Positions 10,634 through 19,873 of a DNA stretch of 64,000 nt are shown here, piece by piece. A program made the position numbers and the translations under genes. This stretch comes from CAVYEM01 sp963767635 (GTDB lineage Bacteria > Vulcanimicrobiota > Vulcanimicrobiia > Vulcanimicrobiales > Vulcanimicrobiaceae). The notes below the pieces were generated by a model. That model was not told where the DNA came from and did not search any database. It saw nothing but the letters and a program-made list of their open reading frames with translations. The stretch covers positions 1,240,001-1,304,000 of the forward strand of contig CAVYEM010000001.1 of NCBI GenBank assembly GCA_963767635.1, in the 5' to 3' direction. Within the stretch, counting starts at the first letter, position 1. The number at the start of each line of letters is the position of its first letter.

Positions 10634-10809
10634 AACGGTCAGAAACCGTTCGCATAGAGTGCATAGGCAAAAGGGAGTTTGACTGCGAGACGGACAGGTC
10701 GAGCAGGTGCGAAAGCAGGGCTAAGTGATCCGGCGGTACCGAATGGAAGGGCCGTCGCTTATCGGATAAAAGCTACTCTGGGGATAACAGGCTTATCTCC
10801 CCCAAGAGT

Positions 10810-11091
10810 CAAGTTGGGCTCTCCGCGCAAGCGATTGCGCGGCAAACTCATTGCTCATATCGGTGAAACCCGCGATCGTCGCGGGCAATACCGAGGGAAG
10901 AACAATCGCCGTCGTAATAGACGGGCTAAACCCTAAACGGGCATGCTGCGCGATTGTTCCCTGTAACGACTTCTCGTTTTACCGACGAGGGATGGACGCG
11001 CTGCGCATCGCGCAAATCTATCGCGTTCATAATACGCAATGCTCTCGAAAGAGATGAAGGTATAGTCTAGGCTGCAAGCAATTGCAGAACG
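10810..11091 (+). ncRNA. group I intron in 23S at the position after E. coli U2473
   Basis: 282 nt with no ORF. Exons cccccaagagt and ccacatcgacggggagg join to the normal domain V sequence. The 5' exon ends in U and the intron ends in G. The internal guide ggctct (10817-10822) pairs with exon agagt, leaving the expected U-G wobble. A core segment cggtgaaaccc...gggcaataccgaggg encloses a P5-like stem cccgcga/tcgcggg. The S-like aaggtatagtct at 11057-11068 is the 3' side of P7, with a possible partner at gacttc near 10968. The P7 partner is less certain than in the first intron, but splice-site evidence is strong. Confidence 0.88.
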
Positions 11092-11092
11092 C

Positions 11093-11127
<35 letters not shown>

Positions 11128-11151
11128 ATCGTCGCATCCTGGGGCTGTAGT

Positions 11152-11188
<37 letters not shown>

Positions 11189-11196
11189 TACGCGAT

Positions 11197-11245
<49 letters not shown>

Positions 11246-11537
11246 TTAGAGATTTGAGGAGTGTCGACCCTAGTACGAGAGGACCGGGTTGAACGAACCG
11301 CTGGTGAACCGGTTGTCCCGCCAGGGGCATAGCCGGGTAGACTATGTTCGGACCAGATAAACGCTGAAAGCATATAAGCGTGAAACTGACTTCAAGATGA
11401 GATCTCGATCACGAAAGTGTGAAGGGTCGTGGTAGACTACCACGTTGATAGGCCGGAGGTGGAAGCACTGCAAGGTGTGGAGCTGACCGGTACTAATCGC
11501 CCGGAAATTTTTGACTCGTCTTCCGCTGTTTCGGCAC

Positions 11538-11562
11538 TGAAAGTTCTTCTGTATGCAGCTTC
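11538..11562 (+). other. 3' strand of the 23S processing stem
   Basis: Located in the 23S-5S spacer (11514-11613) and complementary to 7590-7616 in the upstream spacer. A second local stem follows near 11571-11606 (tcatcgtcacc / ggtgagg region), just before 5S. No tRNA is present in this spacer. Confidence 0.6.
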
Positions 11563-11613
11563 TCATCGTCACCGCCTGGAGCTCCGGCTCGGCGTGACGG
11601 TGAGGATCACCTT

Positions 11614-11730
11614 TCTGGCGCTCATAGCGGCGGGGTCCCACCCGTTCCCATCCCGAACACGGCAGTTAAGCCCGCCAGCGCCGATGATAGTCGGACCGCA
11701 GGGTCCCTCGAAAGTAGGTCGGTGCCAGAT
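11614..11730 (+). rRNA. rrf: 5S ribosomal RNA
   Basis: About 117 nt. The ends tctggcgc and ggtgccaga pair to close helix I. The conserved internal segment cccatcccgaacacggcagt and the 3' gaaagtaggtcggtgcc are present. The terminator follows 12 bp downstream, so 5S ends the operon. Confidence 0.95.
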
Positions 11731-11741
11731 TAAATAAACGA

Positions 11742-11775
11742 AGAGCCCGCAGCTCGCAGCTGCGGGCTCTTTGTG
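11742..11775 (+). terminator. rrn operon terminator
   Basis: agagcccgcagct-cgc-agctgcgggctct followed by TTTGTGTT: a perfect 13-bp GC-rich stem and a short T tract. It ends the rrn transcript. The 160 bp between it and the convergent MFS stop hold only a possible hydrophobic remnant on the minus strand (near 11795-11860, reading ILFATIYAIINAVSGRT), too weak to call a gene. Confidence 0.88.
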
Positions 11776-11934
11776 TTACAGGCCGTCGGCCATTACGTAC
11801 GCCCGCTCACAGCATTGATGATCGCGTAAATCGTCGCGAAGAGAATAGTGGTATTTCGGGCCGGACGGGAATTTGATGTCAGGCGGTATCGCGATAAGCG
11901 CCAATGCGATCGCGAGCGCCGTTTCATTCGCGCG

Positions 11935-13407
11935 CTAGCGACGCGCAGCGCCCAATGCCGGCGATTCTATGGCGACCGCGTTTTTGTCCCCGCTTTCCAG
12001 CCACTTTTCCAGATCGGGTTGCAGCAACCGCGTCCCGCCGCTCGCGTACACGCCGACCGCAGCCACCGTTGCCGCGACCGCTACGCCGATCGTAATCCAC
12101 ACCGCCATTTTCACGCCGCTTTGGTTGAGCAGCATTCCACCCGAGGCGACGAGCGCGACCTGCACGAGTATGGGAGAGATGATGAAGTCGGCCTCGGAGC
12201 GCACGAGCTCGACGAGCGCAAAAGTGCGCCCGACCATGCTCGACGGCAGCGAAAACCCCGCGAGCCAAAGACCGGGCGCCACAGTTGCGCCCGCACCCAC
12301 GCCCAGCAATCCGGTCACAGTCAGAACGAACGCCGGCGGCGTCATCGTCGAGACGAACAGCTGCATGGCACCCGCCGCGATGATGAGGATCATCCCGGCC
12401 AAAGGCAGCAGCGCGAGAAACCTGGACCGGATCAGCGTGCCGAGCAGCACTGCCGCAACGATCGTTCCAAGCACTTCCGGCCAAAAGAGCACCCCTGCCC
12501 AAAGCGGCTGGGCGTGCGCGACGTTCAGTTCGAATTGTTCGAGCAATTGCATGAACGTCACCAACGCCGCGCCGCCGAACATCGCGATGATCACGCCCGC
12601 TACAGGCACGGCTTTCCACAGCGGCTTGACCGGAGAGAGCGGTTCTTTTTTGTGATATTCGAGCAGCAATAGCGCGACGAAGGCGGCTACTCCGACAGCG
12701 GTGGGAACCATAAACAAGAACGAAGAGAAGCCGTGCGCGATGAGCTCGCCGGATGCCCAAAACGGCAGCGTCGTCGCCACGAGCGCGAGGCCCACGGCGG
12801 ATACGTCGAACGGCAGTCCGGGATTGGGCGGATCGCGATCCGGCAGCGTAAACAGCGAAACGGCAAAAACGATGAAGCCGACGAGCCCCAGCGCCGCATA
12901 AAACCAGCGCCAAGTATGGGTGGCGGCGATCGCCCCTCCAATGAGCGGCCCGGCCGTCACGGCGCCAAAGAACCCGATGTTTACGGCGGCGGCCGTTACA
13001 CTCATTTTGCGCGCGGGAAATCGCTGCACGACCGGAGGGAGCGCGATAACTAGAAGAAGCCCCGTTGCGAATGCGAGCAGCACCTTCCCCGCGCCGAACT
13101 GCACGACCGTGCCGGCACTGCCGCCGACGGCGCAGCCCGCGATGAAGAGCCACTCGCAAGCGATAAATAAGGCCCGCTGCGGAAAACGCTGGATGAGATC
13201 GCCGCCGAGCAACGCCCCAAAGGCATAGCCCGCAACCGCTAAGCCCGCGAGTATCGAAAGAGCGGTCCGGTTGGTGGCCAGATCGGCCGTGAGCTGCTTT
13301 TCGTACATCGTGCCTGAGGTCGTAATAAATACGAACGGAGCGATCGCGAAGATCGCCACAGCCAGGGTTACGCCGTAGTTCCCCTCGAATGGGCGCGGCA
13401 GTCGCAT
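11935..13407 (-). CDS. MFS transporter, DHA2-like drug exporter family
   Basis: 490 residues from the ATG at 13407 (MRLPRPFEGNYGVTLAVAIF), chosen because AAGG lies about 11 bp upstream. The frame is open further upstream, but that part is arginine-rich and overlaps the divergent gene. About 14 hydrophobic segments fit the DHA2 exporters. Motif-A-like GGDLIQRFPQRALF lies after the second helix and motif-C-like GPLIGGAIAATHTWRWFY around residue 145. It is a proton-driven efflux pump in the inner membrane by family; the substrate is unknown. It is divergent from the SGNH hydrolase and convergent with the rrn operon. Confidence 0.85.
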   Translation of the reverse strand: MRLPRPFEGNYGVTLAVAIFAIAPFVFITTSGTMYEKQLTADLATNRTALSILAGLAVAGYAFGALLGGDLIQRFPQRALFIACEWLFIAGCAVGGSAGTVVQFGAGKVLLAFATGLLLVIALPPVVQRFPARKMSVTAAAVNIGFFGAVTAGPLIGGAIAATHTWRWFYAALGLVGFIVFAVSLFTLPDRDPPNPGLPFDVSAVGLALVATTLPFWASGELIAHGFSSFLFMVPTAVGVAAFVALLLLEYHKKEPLSPVKPLWKAVPVAGVIIAMFGGAALVTFMQLLEQFELNVAHAQPLWAGVLFWPEVLGTIVAAVLLGTLIRSRFLALLPLAGMILIIAAGAMQLFVSTMTPPAFVLTVTGLLGVGAGATVAPGLWLAGFSLPSSMVGRTFALVELVRSEADFIISPILVQVALVASGGMLLNQSGVKMAVWITIGVAVAATVAAVGVYASGGTRLLQPDLEKWLESGDKNAVAIESPALGAARR

Positions 13408-13507
13408 CGTGTCTACCTTATCCGCACGCACCGCGTCCGAACCACTGCGCCCGACCCCCATTGCTAGGAGCCGCAAAATCGAAAAAGCTGGGAAAATATA
13501 TACCGAT

Positions 13508-14146
13508 ATGCATCGGGTTTGGGAGGAGCGTTGCCGGCCGGCGCGGCTTTCGGTAGTCGTGCTCGGCGACAGTTTGGCTTCCGGACTAGGCGCAAGCGCC
13601 GAGCAGCACGGGCTGGCACATCGTCTCTTTCTCCACCTTCGGGCGGAACGCCCGAACAGCACGCTTGCGAACTTCGCCGTCCCTCATTCCACGATGGGGG
13701 ACGTTTTGCGTCATCAAGTGCCGCGGCTGCACGGGGCACAGGCCGACGTCGTGCTGCTCATCGCCGGCGCGAACGATTTGCGGTACACGCGCGATCGGAT
13801 CGTGTTTGCCCGGCGATTTCGCCATCTGCTGCAAGCGGTCCATGACGCGGCGCCGCGAGCGGCCGTGATTGCAGGCGGAATGCCGGACGTCACGCAGACG
13901 ATCGGGGTTCCGGTGCTGCTCAAACCCGCCGTAGCGAGGCTGTGCGCGCGGCTGAACGAAACGATGCGCAGGATCGTGGAAGAATACGGCGATTGCTTTA
14001 TCGACATGTTTGCGTACACGAACGCCCCGTTGCGCAACGACGTTGCGTACCTATGCGCGGACGGCTATCATCCCAACGATTTCGGCTACGCCGAAATCAG
14101 CGAGCGCGCGTATCCCGCGATCGCGCAGAAGTTGCGGCACTTATGA
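13508..14146 (+). CDS. SGNH/GDSL-family hydrolase
   Basis: 212 residues from the ATG at 13508. Block I VVLGDSLASGLGAS holds the nucleophile Ser near residue 21, block III AGANDLR the Asn, and block V DGYHPNDFGY the Asp-x-x-His pair near residue 184, so all four SGNH residues are present. No signal peptide is visible from this start. An alternative start at 13409 would add a basic stretch. It acts as an esterase, lipase or acyl-transferring enzyme of unknown substrate. Its last codons overlap the 3' end of the small zinc-ribbon gene on the other strand. Confidence 0.83.
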   Translation: MHRVWEERCRPARLSVVVLGDSLASGLGASAEQHGLAHRLFLHLRAERPNSTLANFAVPHSTMGDVLRHQVPRLHGAQADVVLLIAGANDLRYTRDRIVFARRFRHLLQAVHDAAPRAAVIAGGMPDVTQTIGVPVLLKPAVARLCARLNETMRRIVEEYGDCFIDMFAYTNAPLRNDVAYLCADGYHPNDFGYAEISERAYPAIAQKLRHL

Positions 14147-14323
14147 GCTCTGCTGCGCGGGAAGTTCTTCGGTGGCTTGATACAGCGACCAAGGTTTATC
14201 GGGGTGGTGGTTTGACGGGAACGTCGTTCCGGCTTTGAATTGCTCCCGATGCCCGCAGTCCGAACATTCGTAATAGCCGCTTACCTCCACCGTGTCGCCG
14301 CCTGCTCCAAATATTTCAGCCAT
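14141..14323 (-). CDS. small zinc-ribbon-like protein
   Basis: 60 residues: MAEIFGAGGDTVEVSGYYEC, then SDCGHREQFKAGTTFP. One CxxC pair with a following His suggests a half zinc ribbon. Proteins of this kind are common and uncharacterised. It ends within the 3' end of the SGNH hydrolase gene and starts 35 bp after the stop of the adjacent dehydrogenase. No function is proposed. Confidence 0.6.
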   Translation of the reverse strand: MAEIFGAGGDTVEVSGYYECSDCGHREQFKAGTTFPSNHHPDKPWSLYQATEELPAQQSS

Positions 14324-14358
14324 GTTGTCCTCCCTCGTAACCGTTGGACTATACCCTG

Positions 14359-15518
14359 CTAGGGCCTTATGCGATAAATCGCCCCTGTTTCATCGTCCGC
14401 GACGAAGAGATCGCCGTCGGGGCCGATCGCGATGCCGGTAGGGCGGCCGGATCGGCTCGACGTGCCGCCTTCCTGGTATCCTCCGGCGAACTCGCTCCAT
14501 TGCGCCGATGGATCGCTCCAACGCAAGGGGCGCGCGGGCGAGTCGCCGTGCATCGGCACGAACACCACCCGGGGCGGCATGAATCCCGAAAGCCCTTGGG
14601 CGGGTCCGTGCCAAGAACCGTGGAGCGTGACGAAGGCGCCGCCGCGATATTGCGGCGGCAGCGCATAACGGCCGCCTTGGTGCATGGGATAAAATACGGC
14701 GCCGACCGGCGTCTCGTAGGGCGGAAAGATGATTCGCGGAGTCGCCGTTTGCGCGCAATCTTGTGACGTCCCGGGCTTGTGCTTTCGATCCTCGTAGCAG
14801 TATGGCCAGCCGTAGTCGACGGGCGTACGCTGCGTGGTTACGTCGTCAAAGAACTCATACGGATGCCCGGCAGGCAGACTCGTCTTGTCCCGCATCCGAT
14901 GCCCAAAGCGCTTGCGAGCGCGGATCTACCGCGAGCGCGATCGCGTTGCGAATGCGTCGCGCCATAACGATGTACCGTCCGCTCGAAATCCGCCCGATCG
15001 TTGCTCGGGTAGGATCGGTTTCAACGCAGGCGTTGCACGACGAGCCGACGCTCGCGTAGACATGCGTCCCAAAAACGGCGACGGAGGTCGTGGTATGCAC
15101 GTCGCCGTCGCTGCCGGCCGGAGGCGATCCCATTCGCACGGAAGCGAGTTTCTGTGCAGCGCCGGATGCGCTTCAGCTGACCGGTGCGATAGGCGATTTT
15201 CCAGACGGCGTGCTGTGTGCCCACGTACAGCGCGCCGTTTGCAAACGAAACGCCGGCGTCCGGCGCATCGGCGAGATGAACGAATACTCGCGAACCGCCG
15301 GCCGATGATTCCGCGTGAGGAACGACGTAAATGTTCTCGCCGCGCGTCCCCACGAACAAATCACCGTTGGGCGCAAATGCGAGTTCGCGCGCGCCGTCGA
15401 CAGAACCGATCCGTTCCACGCGCAGGCCATGCGGCACGGTTGGGACCCAATCGGCGCGTACGGGTGACGATGCCAGCGACGCGATACACAGGAGGGCCAT
15501 GACCAAAATGCGACGCAT
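14359..15518 (-). CDS. PQQ-dependent sugar (sorbosone-type) dehydrogenase-like protein, two frameshifts
   Basis: Begins MRRILVMALLCIASLASSP, a signal peptide, so periplasmic. The beta-propeller sequence matches the intact gene at 16768-18051: GARELAFAPNGDLFVGTRG, TTSVAVFGTHVYASVGSSCN, ALWASDAGQDE, GHPYEFFDDVTTQ and GDLFVADDETGAIYRIRP each have a counterpart there. The frame shifts near 15150 and near 14885, each by one extra base relative to the paralogue. Either a decaying duplicate or sequencing error; the second fits the pattern elsewhere in the window. Family members oxidise aldoses or sorbosone with PQQ, but many are uncharacterised. The serine hydrolase gene starts just upstream on the same strand. 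Confidence 0.75.
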
Positions 15519-15527
15519 GCAAACTCC

Positions 15528-16755
15528 TTATTGGCGCGCGGAAATTTCGTGGGCTGCAGCGAGCGTTGCGTAGACGCTCATGAGCAAACGTCCGATCTGG
15601 TCCTCCTTGGCTCTGGGCTGACTGTTCAATCCTATCGCGATAACCGCCTGATCTTTCGGCAACCACGCATACAACATCCGGTAGCCCAGCGTTTCGCCCT
15701 CGTAGTACCACACCGTCCCGATACCGGCCATCGTCAGCTGTCCGACGCCTAGTCCGAAGCCGCGCGGGTCCGCAAGCGAAGTAGCACGGATCGGTTTGCC
15801 GGTTTTGGTCGAGACGATCGTCGTGAGCTCGGCGCGCTGCTTGGACGGCAGCAACGGTCCCGTGTAGAGCGCGCGGACCCATCGCGTGACCTGGTCGGGG
15901 GTAGAAACGATGCCGCCGGCGCCCTGCGTCCACGACAAAGAATAGTCGCGTACGTCTTTGCGCAGGAGCGGTGCGAGCGCCGCATTGTCCGGATCGGCGT
16001 TATCGAAGTAGCCGCTGACCAGACGCGCCGCGACGGCGCGCGGATACCGGTTGGGCTGGTAATACGTATCGGTAAGTCCCAACTGCGGCGTTAAAAAACG
16101 CTTGCGAATCTCCGAAGCGTAGTCTGCTGCCCGTGACGCGTTCCACGATCATCTGCGCGAGAATGTAATTGGTATTGCTGTACGACCAGCCCGTCGTGCG
16201 TTGCGGACGGCCGTTGCCGTACACGGTTGCGACCAGTGCTGTTGCAGTCCAATCGTGATAGGGATGCAGCGCGTAGGCGCGCAGCATGGAGTTCTGGTTA
16301 TCGTAGCTCGGGATCCCGCTGGTCATGTCGAGTAAGCGGCGAATCGTTACGGCTTTCCATGCGGGGTATTCCGGCAGGAACTTGCCGATGGGGTCGTCGA
16401 TGCGAAGTTTTCCGGCCGCTTCGAGCTGCAGGATCGCCGCTGCGGTAAAGGCTTTGGTGTTGCTGCCGATTTGGAATAGATTGTCAGGCGTAACGGCGGC
16501 GGAATGTTTGTCCAGAGATACTCGACCCGCGCAGACATCGATCGGTTTGCCGGTGCCCTTCAGGCTAACGCTGAGCGATGCGGCGCTAATGCGCTCCGCC
16601 GCGCTTCGTCGATCGAGATAGCGCTGCAGGTCGGCATGCAGTCCGGCCACGAGTTTGGTCGGCGTACTTGCCGATGCGGGCGTCCATGCGCAAAGGAGCG
16701 CGAATAGGAAAACCGCTATGCCTTTGCGGATGTTGCTCGCGTGGATGAAAAACAA
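15528..16755 (-). CDS. serine hydrolase, beta-lactamase/class C-like family, one frameshift
   Basis: About 408 residues with an N-terminal signal segment (GIAVFLFALLCAWTPASAST). The catalytic Ser-x-x-Lys is SNTK near residue 97 within LFQIGSNTKAFTAAAILQLE, and the second motif YSN occurs in GWSYSNTNYILAQM. The frame changes near 16120, from ERVTGS to the frame reading EIRKRFLTPQLGLTDTYYQP, equal to a one-base insertion. The C-terminal part (GGIVSTPDQVTRWVRALY, WYYEGETLGYRMLYAWLP) is typical of the S12 peptidase/esterase group, which includes carboxypeptidases, esterases and beta-lactamases. Substrate unknown. It lies between two related sugar-dehydrogenase genes on the same strand. Confidence 0.8.
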
Positions 16756-16767
16756 CGAGCCTGCTTT

Positions 16768-18051
16768 CTACGGTCGGATTCGGTAGATGTTCCCGGTTTG
16801 ATCGTCCGCCACGAATAACCCTCCGGCCGGTCCGACTGCTACCCCCGTCGGCCTTCCGATGCGCGTGCCGCCGGCGCGCTGAAAGCCGGTGATAAAATCG
16901 CTCCACTGCGCGGTAGGGTCGTTCCAGTTCACGGGAACGTGCGGCGCATCGCCGGACATCGCAACGAACGCCACGCGTGGAGGCGCAAGCGGAACGCCGG
17001 CGCGGTTCGCATGCCACGATCCGTGCATCGCGACAAAGGCGCCGCCGCGATATTGTGCCGGAAATGCGTACTGCGCGCTTATTTTTTGAGGATAAAAGGC
17101 TGCCCCGACGATGGTTTGGTACGCCGGAAATTCTACCAGCGGAACCACGACGCCCGAGCAGTTCGCGCCGTGAACGTAAGCGATGCGGTTCTCCTCGCAA
17201 TTGGGCCATCCATAATCGGCAACGCCCGAATGGAGCGTGACGCCGTCAAAAAATTCATGCGGATGGCCTTGCGGCAGCGAATCTTGACCGGCATCTCCGG
17301 CCCACAGCGTGCCGGTTGCCGGATTTACCGCGAGCGCGATCGCATTGCGGATGTGCACCGCCTTCGGCTGCATGCCGCCGCCGTCCAGCGTCATTTGCTG
17401 AATCGTTGCGCGCGTGGGATCCGTCTCGGTACAAGCATTGCACGACGAGCCTACCGAAGCGTAGAGCGTACTCCCGGCGACGGCCACGGAAGTCGTGCGA
17501 TGATCGGAACTGCCGCCCGGCCGGACTGCCGCGATTTTGACCGGCGCAGAGCTCGCCTTTTGATCGCCATACGCGTATGGAATGCGGTACACGCCGAATT
17601 GCGATCCGACGTAGACCGAGCAGTTGGAGGTTGAAAAAGCGACGCCCGCGGCCGGAGCATCGCCCACGTCGGCAAAGACGTGCGGGGACGCTGCTTGGCC
17701 TGCCGCGTTGGGCAGCAGGTACACGGCTGAACCGTTGGTTCCCACCAGGAGATCGCCGCTCGGCGTAAACGCAAGTTCGCGGGCGCCTGGGACGTTGCCG
17801 ACGATTTCGATGTGAAAGCCGGCCGGCACGGTCAGCCCCGCAGCGGCGCGAGGCGCTGGCCCCGCCGGCGGCGTCGTCGATGAAGGGGTCGTGTTCGGCG
17901 CGCAGGCTGCCGGTCCGGCGGCAACCGGCGTAGCCGGGGCTGCGGGAGGCGCCGGGGCAGTTCTGGCCGGTGCTGCGCCGGGACCGCTTGCGCCGCCGGC
18001 TCCCCCGCATGCCGCGAGTGCGAACACCATGGTTGCCGCAAGCAGTTTCAT
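16768..18051 (-). CDS. PQQ-dependent sugar dehydrogenase-like lipoprotein
   Basis: 427 residues. The lipobox LAAC at residues 12-15 (FALAACGGAGG) marks a lipoprotein. A low-complexity Ala/Pro linker runs to about residue 75, then comes a soluble beta-propeller of the sorbosone/glucose dehydrogenase family, ending GPAGGLFVADDQTGNIYRIRP. Family enzymes oxidise sugars in the periplasm with PQQ; I cannot confirm PQQ ligands without structure. Its ATG overlaps the TGA of the phosphofructokinase gene by 4 bp, so the two are translationally coupled. It is the intact relative of the broken gene at 14359-15518. Confidence 0.82.
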   Translation of the reverse strand: MKLLAATMVFALAACGGAGGASGPGAAPARTAPAPPAAPATPVAAGPAACAPNTTPSSTTPPAGPAPRAAAGLTVPAGFHIEIVGNVPGARELAFTPSGDLLVGTNGSAVYLLPNAAGQAASPHVFADVGDAPAAGVAFSTSNCSVYVGSQFGVYRIPYAYGDQKASSAPVKIAAVRPGGSSDHRTTSVAVAGSTLYASVGSSCNACTETDPTRATIQQMTLDGGGMQPKAVHIRNAIALAVNPATGTLWAGDAGQDSLPQGHPHEFFDGVTLHSGVADYGWPNCEENRIAYVHGANCSGVVVPLVEFPAYQTIVGAAFYPQKISAQYAFPAQYRGGAFVAMHGSWHANRAGVPLAPPRVAFVAMSGDAPHVPVNWNDPTAQWSDFITGFQRAGGTRIGRPTGVAVGPAGGLFVADDQTGNIYRIRP

Positions 18052-19304
18052 GCCGTTACTCCTCCGTTCGGCACGTTGCCGAAACGCGTTTTGAACTCGT
18101 TCGCGCTTAGATCCGTATGCGCGGCCAGCCGCGAGAGATGCGGTTCGTCAAAGTCTTCTCGCTCGAGCCGTGTCATGTAATTCCGAGCAACTCGATACGA
18201 CTCGGTCGTAATGTCGACCATACGCACGCGCACCCGTTTGGTTCGAGGATCTTGCAGCTCTGCTAGGGTCACCGGAACGACGCGGCCGCCGGAGAGTGCA
18301 ATGAGCGCGCCGCTGCCGCCCTCGAGCAGGTAGCGCACGGCACCGTATCCCAGCGTTCGCGTATACTCCACGTCGAACGGCACGGGCTTGGCGCACCGCA
18401 GTTCGTATCCGATGTCTTTGGTGACGATCGTGGCCTCGACGCCGATTTCGCTCAGACGCCGCCGAACGGCGTCGCGAAGAAGGGAGCCGATCGGAATGTC
18501 GGCCAGGCGAACGTGCCCGTATGCATCGCGCGCCGCGTTTTCGAACGACGCCAATTGCGCTTGCGAAAGTCGTTCGGCGATACCCTCGGCTACAATCGCA
18601 ACGCCGTTGTTGTGATTTTGGGATTTGCGCTTGACGATTGCGCCGGCGATCGTATTGACGACCGCCTCGAGATCGAGTTCCTCACCGGGAAATTCCTCCG
18701 GGATGACTGCCAAATCCGCGCCCGCCGCCTTACACATACCCAGGGCCAAAGCGCCCGATTTGCGGCCCATACTCACGACCAAATACCAGCGAGCCGTCGT
18801 GCGCGCGTCCTCCAGCAAGCTCTCGATAATGCCTGTTCCGACGGACCGCGCGGTTTCGAAGCCGAACGTCGGCGCGTTGTCCGGAAGAGGAAGATCGTTG
18901 TCGATCGTTTTTGGAACACTCGCCACGCCGATGCGTCCCTTCGTCATTTCGGCGATGCGTGTCGCTCCATAGGTCGTGTCGTCGCCGCCGATCGCGACCA
19001 AATAGCGGATACCCAATAGCGTGAGGGCCCGCACGCAATCGTGGAGCGTCGCTTCGTCCTTGGCAGGATTGGTGCGCGAGGTGCGCAGGATGGAGCCCCC
19101 GGTGGTGTGGATCAGCGAAACTTCGTCGATCCCCAGCTCGCAAACGTGCGACGTGTCGCCCTGCGCAATGTGGAAGTAGCCGTCGTAAATGCCCAGAACG
19201 CGCAGTCCGTTGTTGACGGCCTCGATCGTGGCCGAAGCGATGACGCCGTTGATGCCGGGCGCCGGACCGCCGCCCACAAGTATTGCCAGAGCATCGTCAT
19301 TCAT
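18048..19304 (-). CDS. 6-phosphofructokinase, signature residues of the PPi-dependent type
   Basis: 418 residues, longer than bacterial ATP-PfkA (about 320). The phosphoryl-donor loop reads GGDDTTYGA near residue 106, where ATP enzymes have GGDGS, and the catalytic loop reads PKTIDND near residue 133, where ATP enzymes have PGTIDND. Asp and Lys at those two places are the accepted marks of pyrophosphate-dependent enzymes. It catalyses interconversion of fructose 6-phosphate and fructose 1,6-bisphosphate; with PPi the reaction is reversible, serving both glycolysis and gluconeogenesis. PEP carboxykinase is encoded a few kb away. The neighbouring dehydrogenase gene overlaps its stop by 4 bp. 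Confidence 0.87.
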   Translation of the reverse strand: MNDDALAILVGGGPAPGINGVIASATIEAVNNGLRVLGIYDGYFHIAQGDTSHVCELGIDEVSLIHTTGGSILRTSRTNPAKDEATLHDCVRALTLLGIRYLVAIGGDDTTYGATRIAEMTKGRIGVASVPKTIDNDLPLPDNAPTFGFETARSVGTGIIESLLEDARTTARWYLVVSMGRKSGALALGMCKAAGADLAVIPEEFPGEELDLEAVVNTIAGAIVKRKSQNHNNGVAIVAEGIAERLSQAQLASFENAARDAYGHVRLADIPIGSLLRDAVRRRLSEIGVEATIVTKDIGYELRCAKPVPFDVEYTRTLGYGAVRYLLEGGSGALIALSGGRVVPVTLAELQDPRTKRVRVRMVDITTESYRVARNYMTRLEREDFDEPHLSRLAAHTDLSANEFKTRFGNVPNGGVTA

Positions 19305-19324
19305 GTACCGGGAATGTACGATGC

Positions 19325-19353
19325 AGCGCTTCCCGACCTCTTCGGGAAGCGCT
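19325..19353 (-). other. perfect 12-bp hairpin between the Spy-like gene and the phosphofructokinase gene
   Basis: agcgcttcccga - cctct - tcgggaagcgct, a perfect stem with a 5-nt loop, without a T tract on either strand. It lies 21 bp upstream of the PFK start, so in the transcript it could be a weak terminator of the upstream gene or a structure in the pfk leader. Confidence 0.5.
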
Positions 19354-19376
19354 GACCGGGAATGGCGCCGGACCGT

Positions 19377-19763
19377 CTAGGGCTGTGGTGTGGGCGCGGT
19401 TTCGGCTCGCCGTTCGCGCATCTGCTGCATTTGCTGCTTGAGCTGCGTTTGCTGCTGCGGCGTGAGCACGTTCATGATTTGCGTGCGAAGTTGCGCGCGG
19501 GCTTGAGGATCGGGACGGCTTCCACGGGGGTGCGCCTGCCGATATTGCTGCATGATTTGGCGAATACGCGCGTGCTGTTGATCCGAGAGATTCAGCCCGC
19601 GCATCATGCGCATATAGCCGCCATGGCCGCGATGCCCTTGCCATTGTCCCGGCGAGGAGGCCGGGGCCGGTGCGGAGGGCGCTTGCTGGGCAAAGGCGGT
19701 CGAGGGGAGGATCAGCGCGGCGGCCGCTGCCGCCGGAATGACCACGTGTCGTAGGATATTCAA
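19377..19763 (-). CDS. Spy/CpxP-like periplasmic LTxxQ-motif protein
   Basis: 128 residues. TTG start at 19763 with AAGGAG about 10 bp upstream. The signal peptide (VVIPAAAAAALILPSTAFA) ends near residue 25. The mature part is Gln/Arg/Met rich with two helical repeats, LNLSDQQHARIRQIMQQY and VLTPQQQTQLKQQMQQM, the second carrying the LTxxQ motif of Spy/CpxP chaperone-like proteins. Likely a periplasmic envelope-stress or metal-binding chaperone. Upstream is an inverted repeat gttactgtaac at 19794-19804, which could hold its promoter or an operator. Confidence 0.72.
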   Translation of the reverse strand: MNILRHVVIPAAAAAALILPSTAFAQQAPSAPAPASSPGQWQGHRGHGGYMRMMRGLNLSDQQHARIRQIMQQYRQAHPRGSRPDPQARAQLRTQIMNVLTPQQQTQLKQQMQQMRERRAETAPTPQP

Positions 19764-19873
19764 CGTACCGGAACTCCTTGAAAAGAGGCTTGTGTTACTG
19801 TAACGCAGTGGCGGCGCAAATCATCTGAGAGAACGATTAAGGACTGCCGGACGGTGCAAGCGAATCTACGCAC

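Noticed and set aside
11848..12672. Long plus-strand ORF opposite the MFS gene
   Set aside because: It reads as His/Arg-rich low complexity, the usual antisense shadow of a hydrophobic membrane protein.
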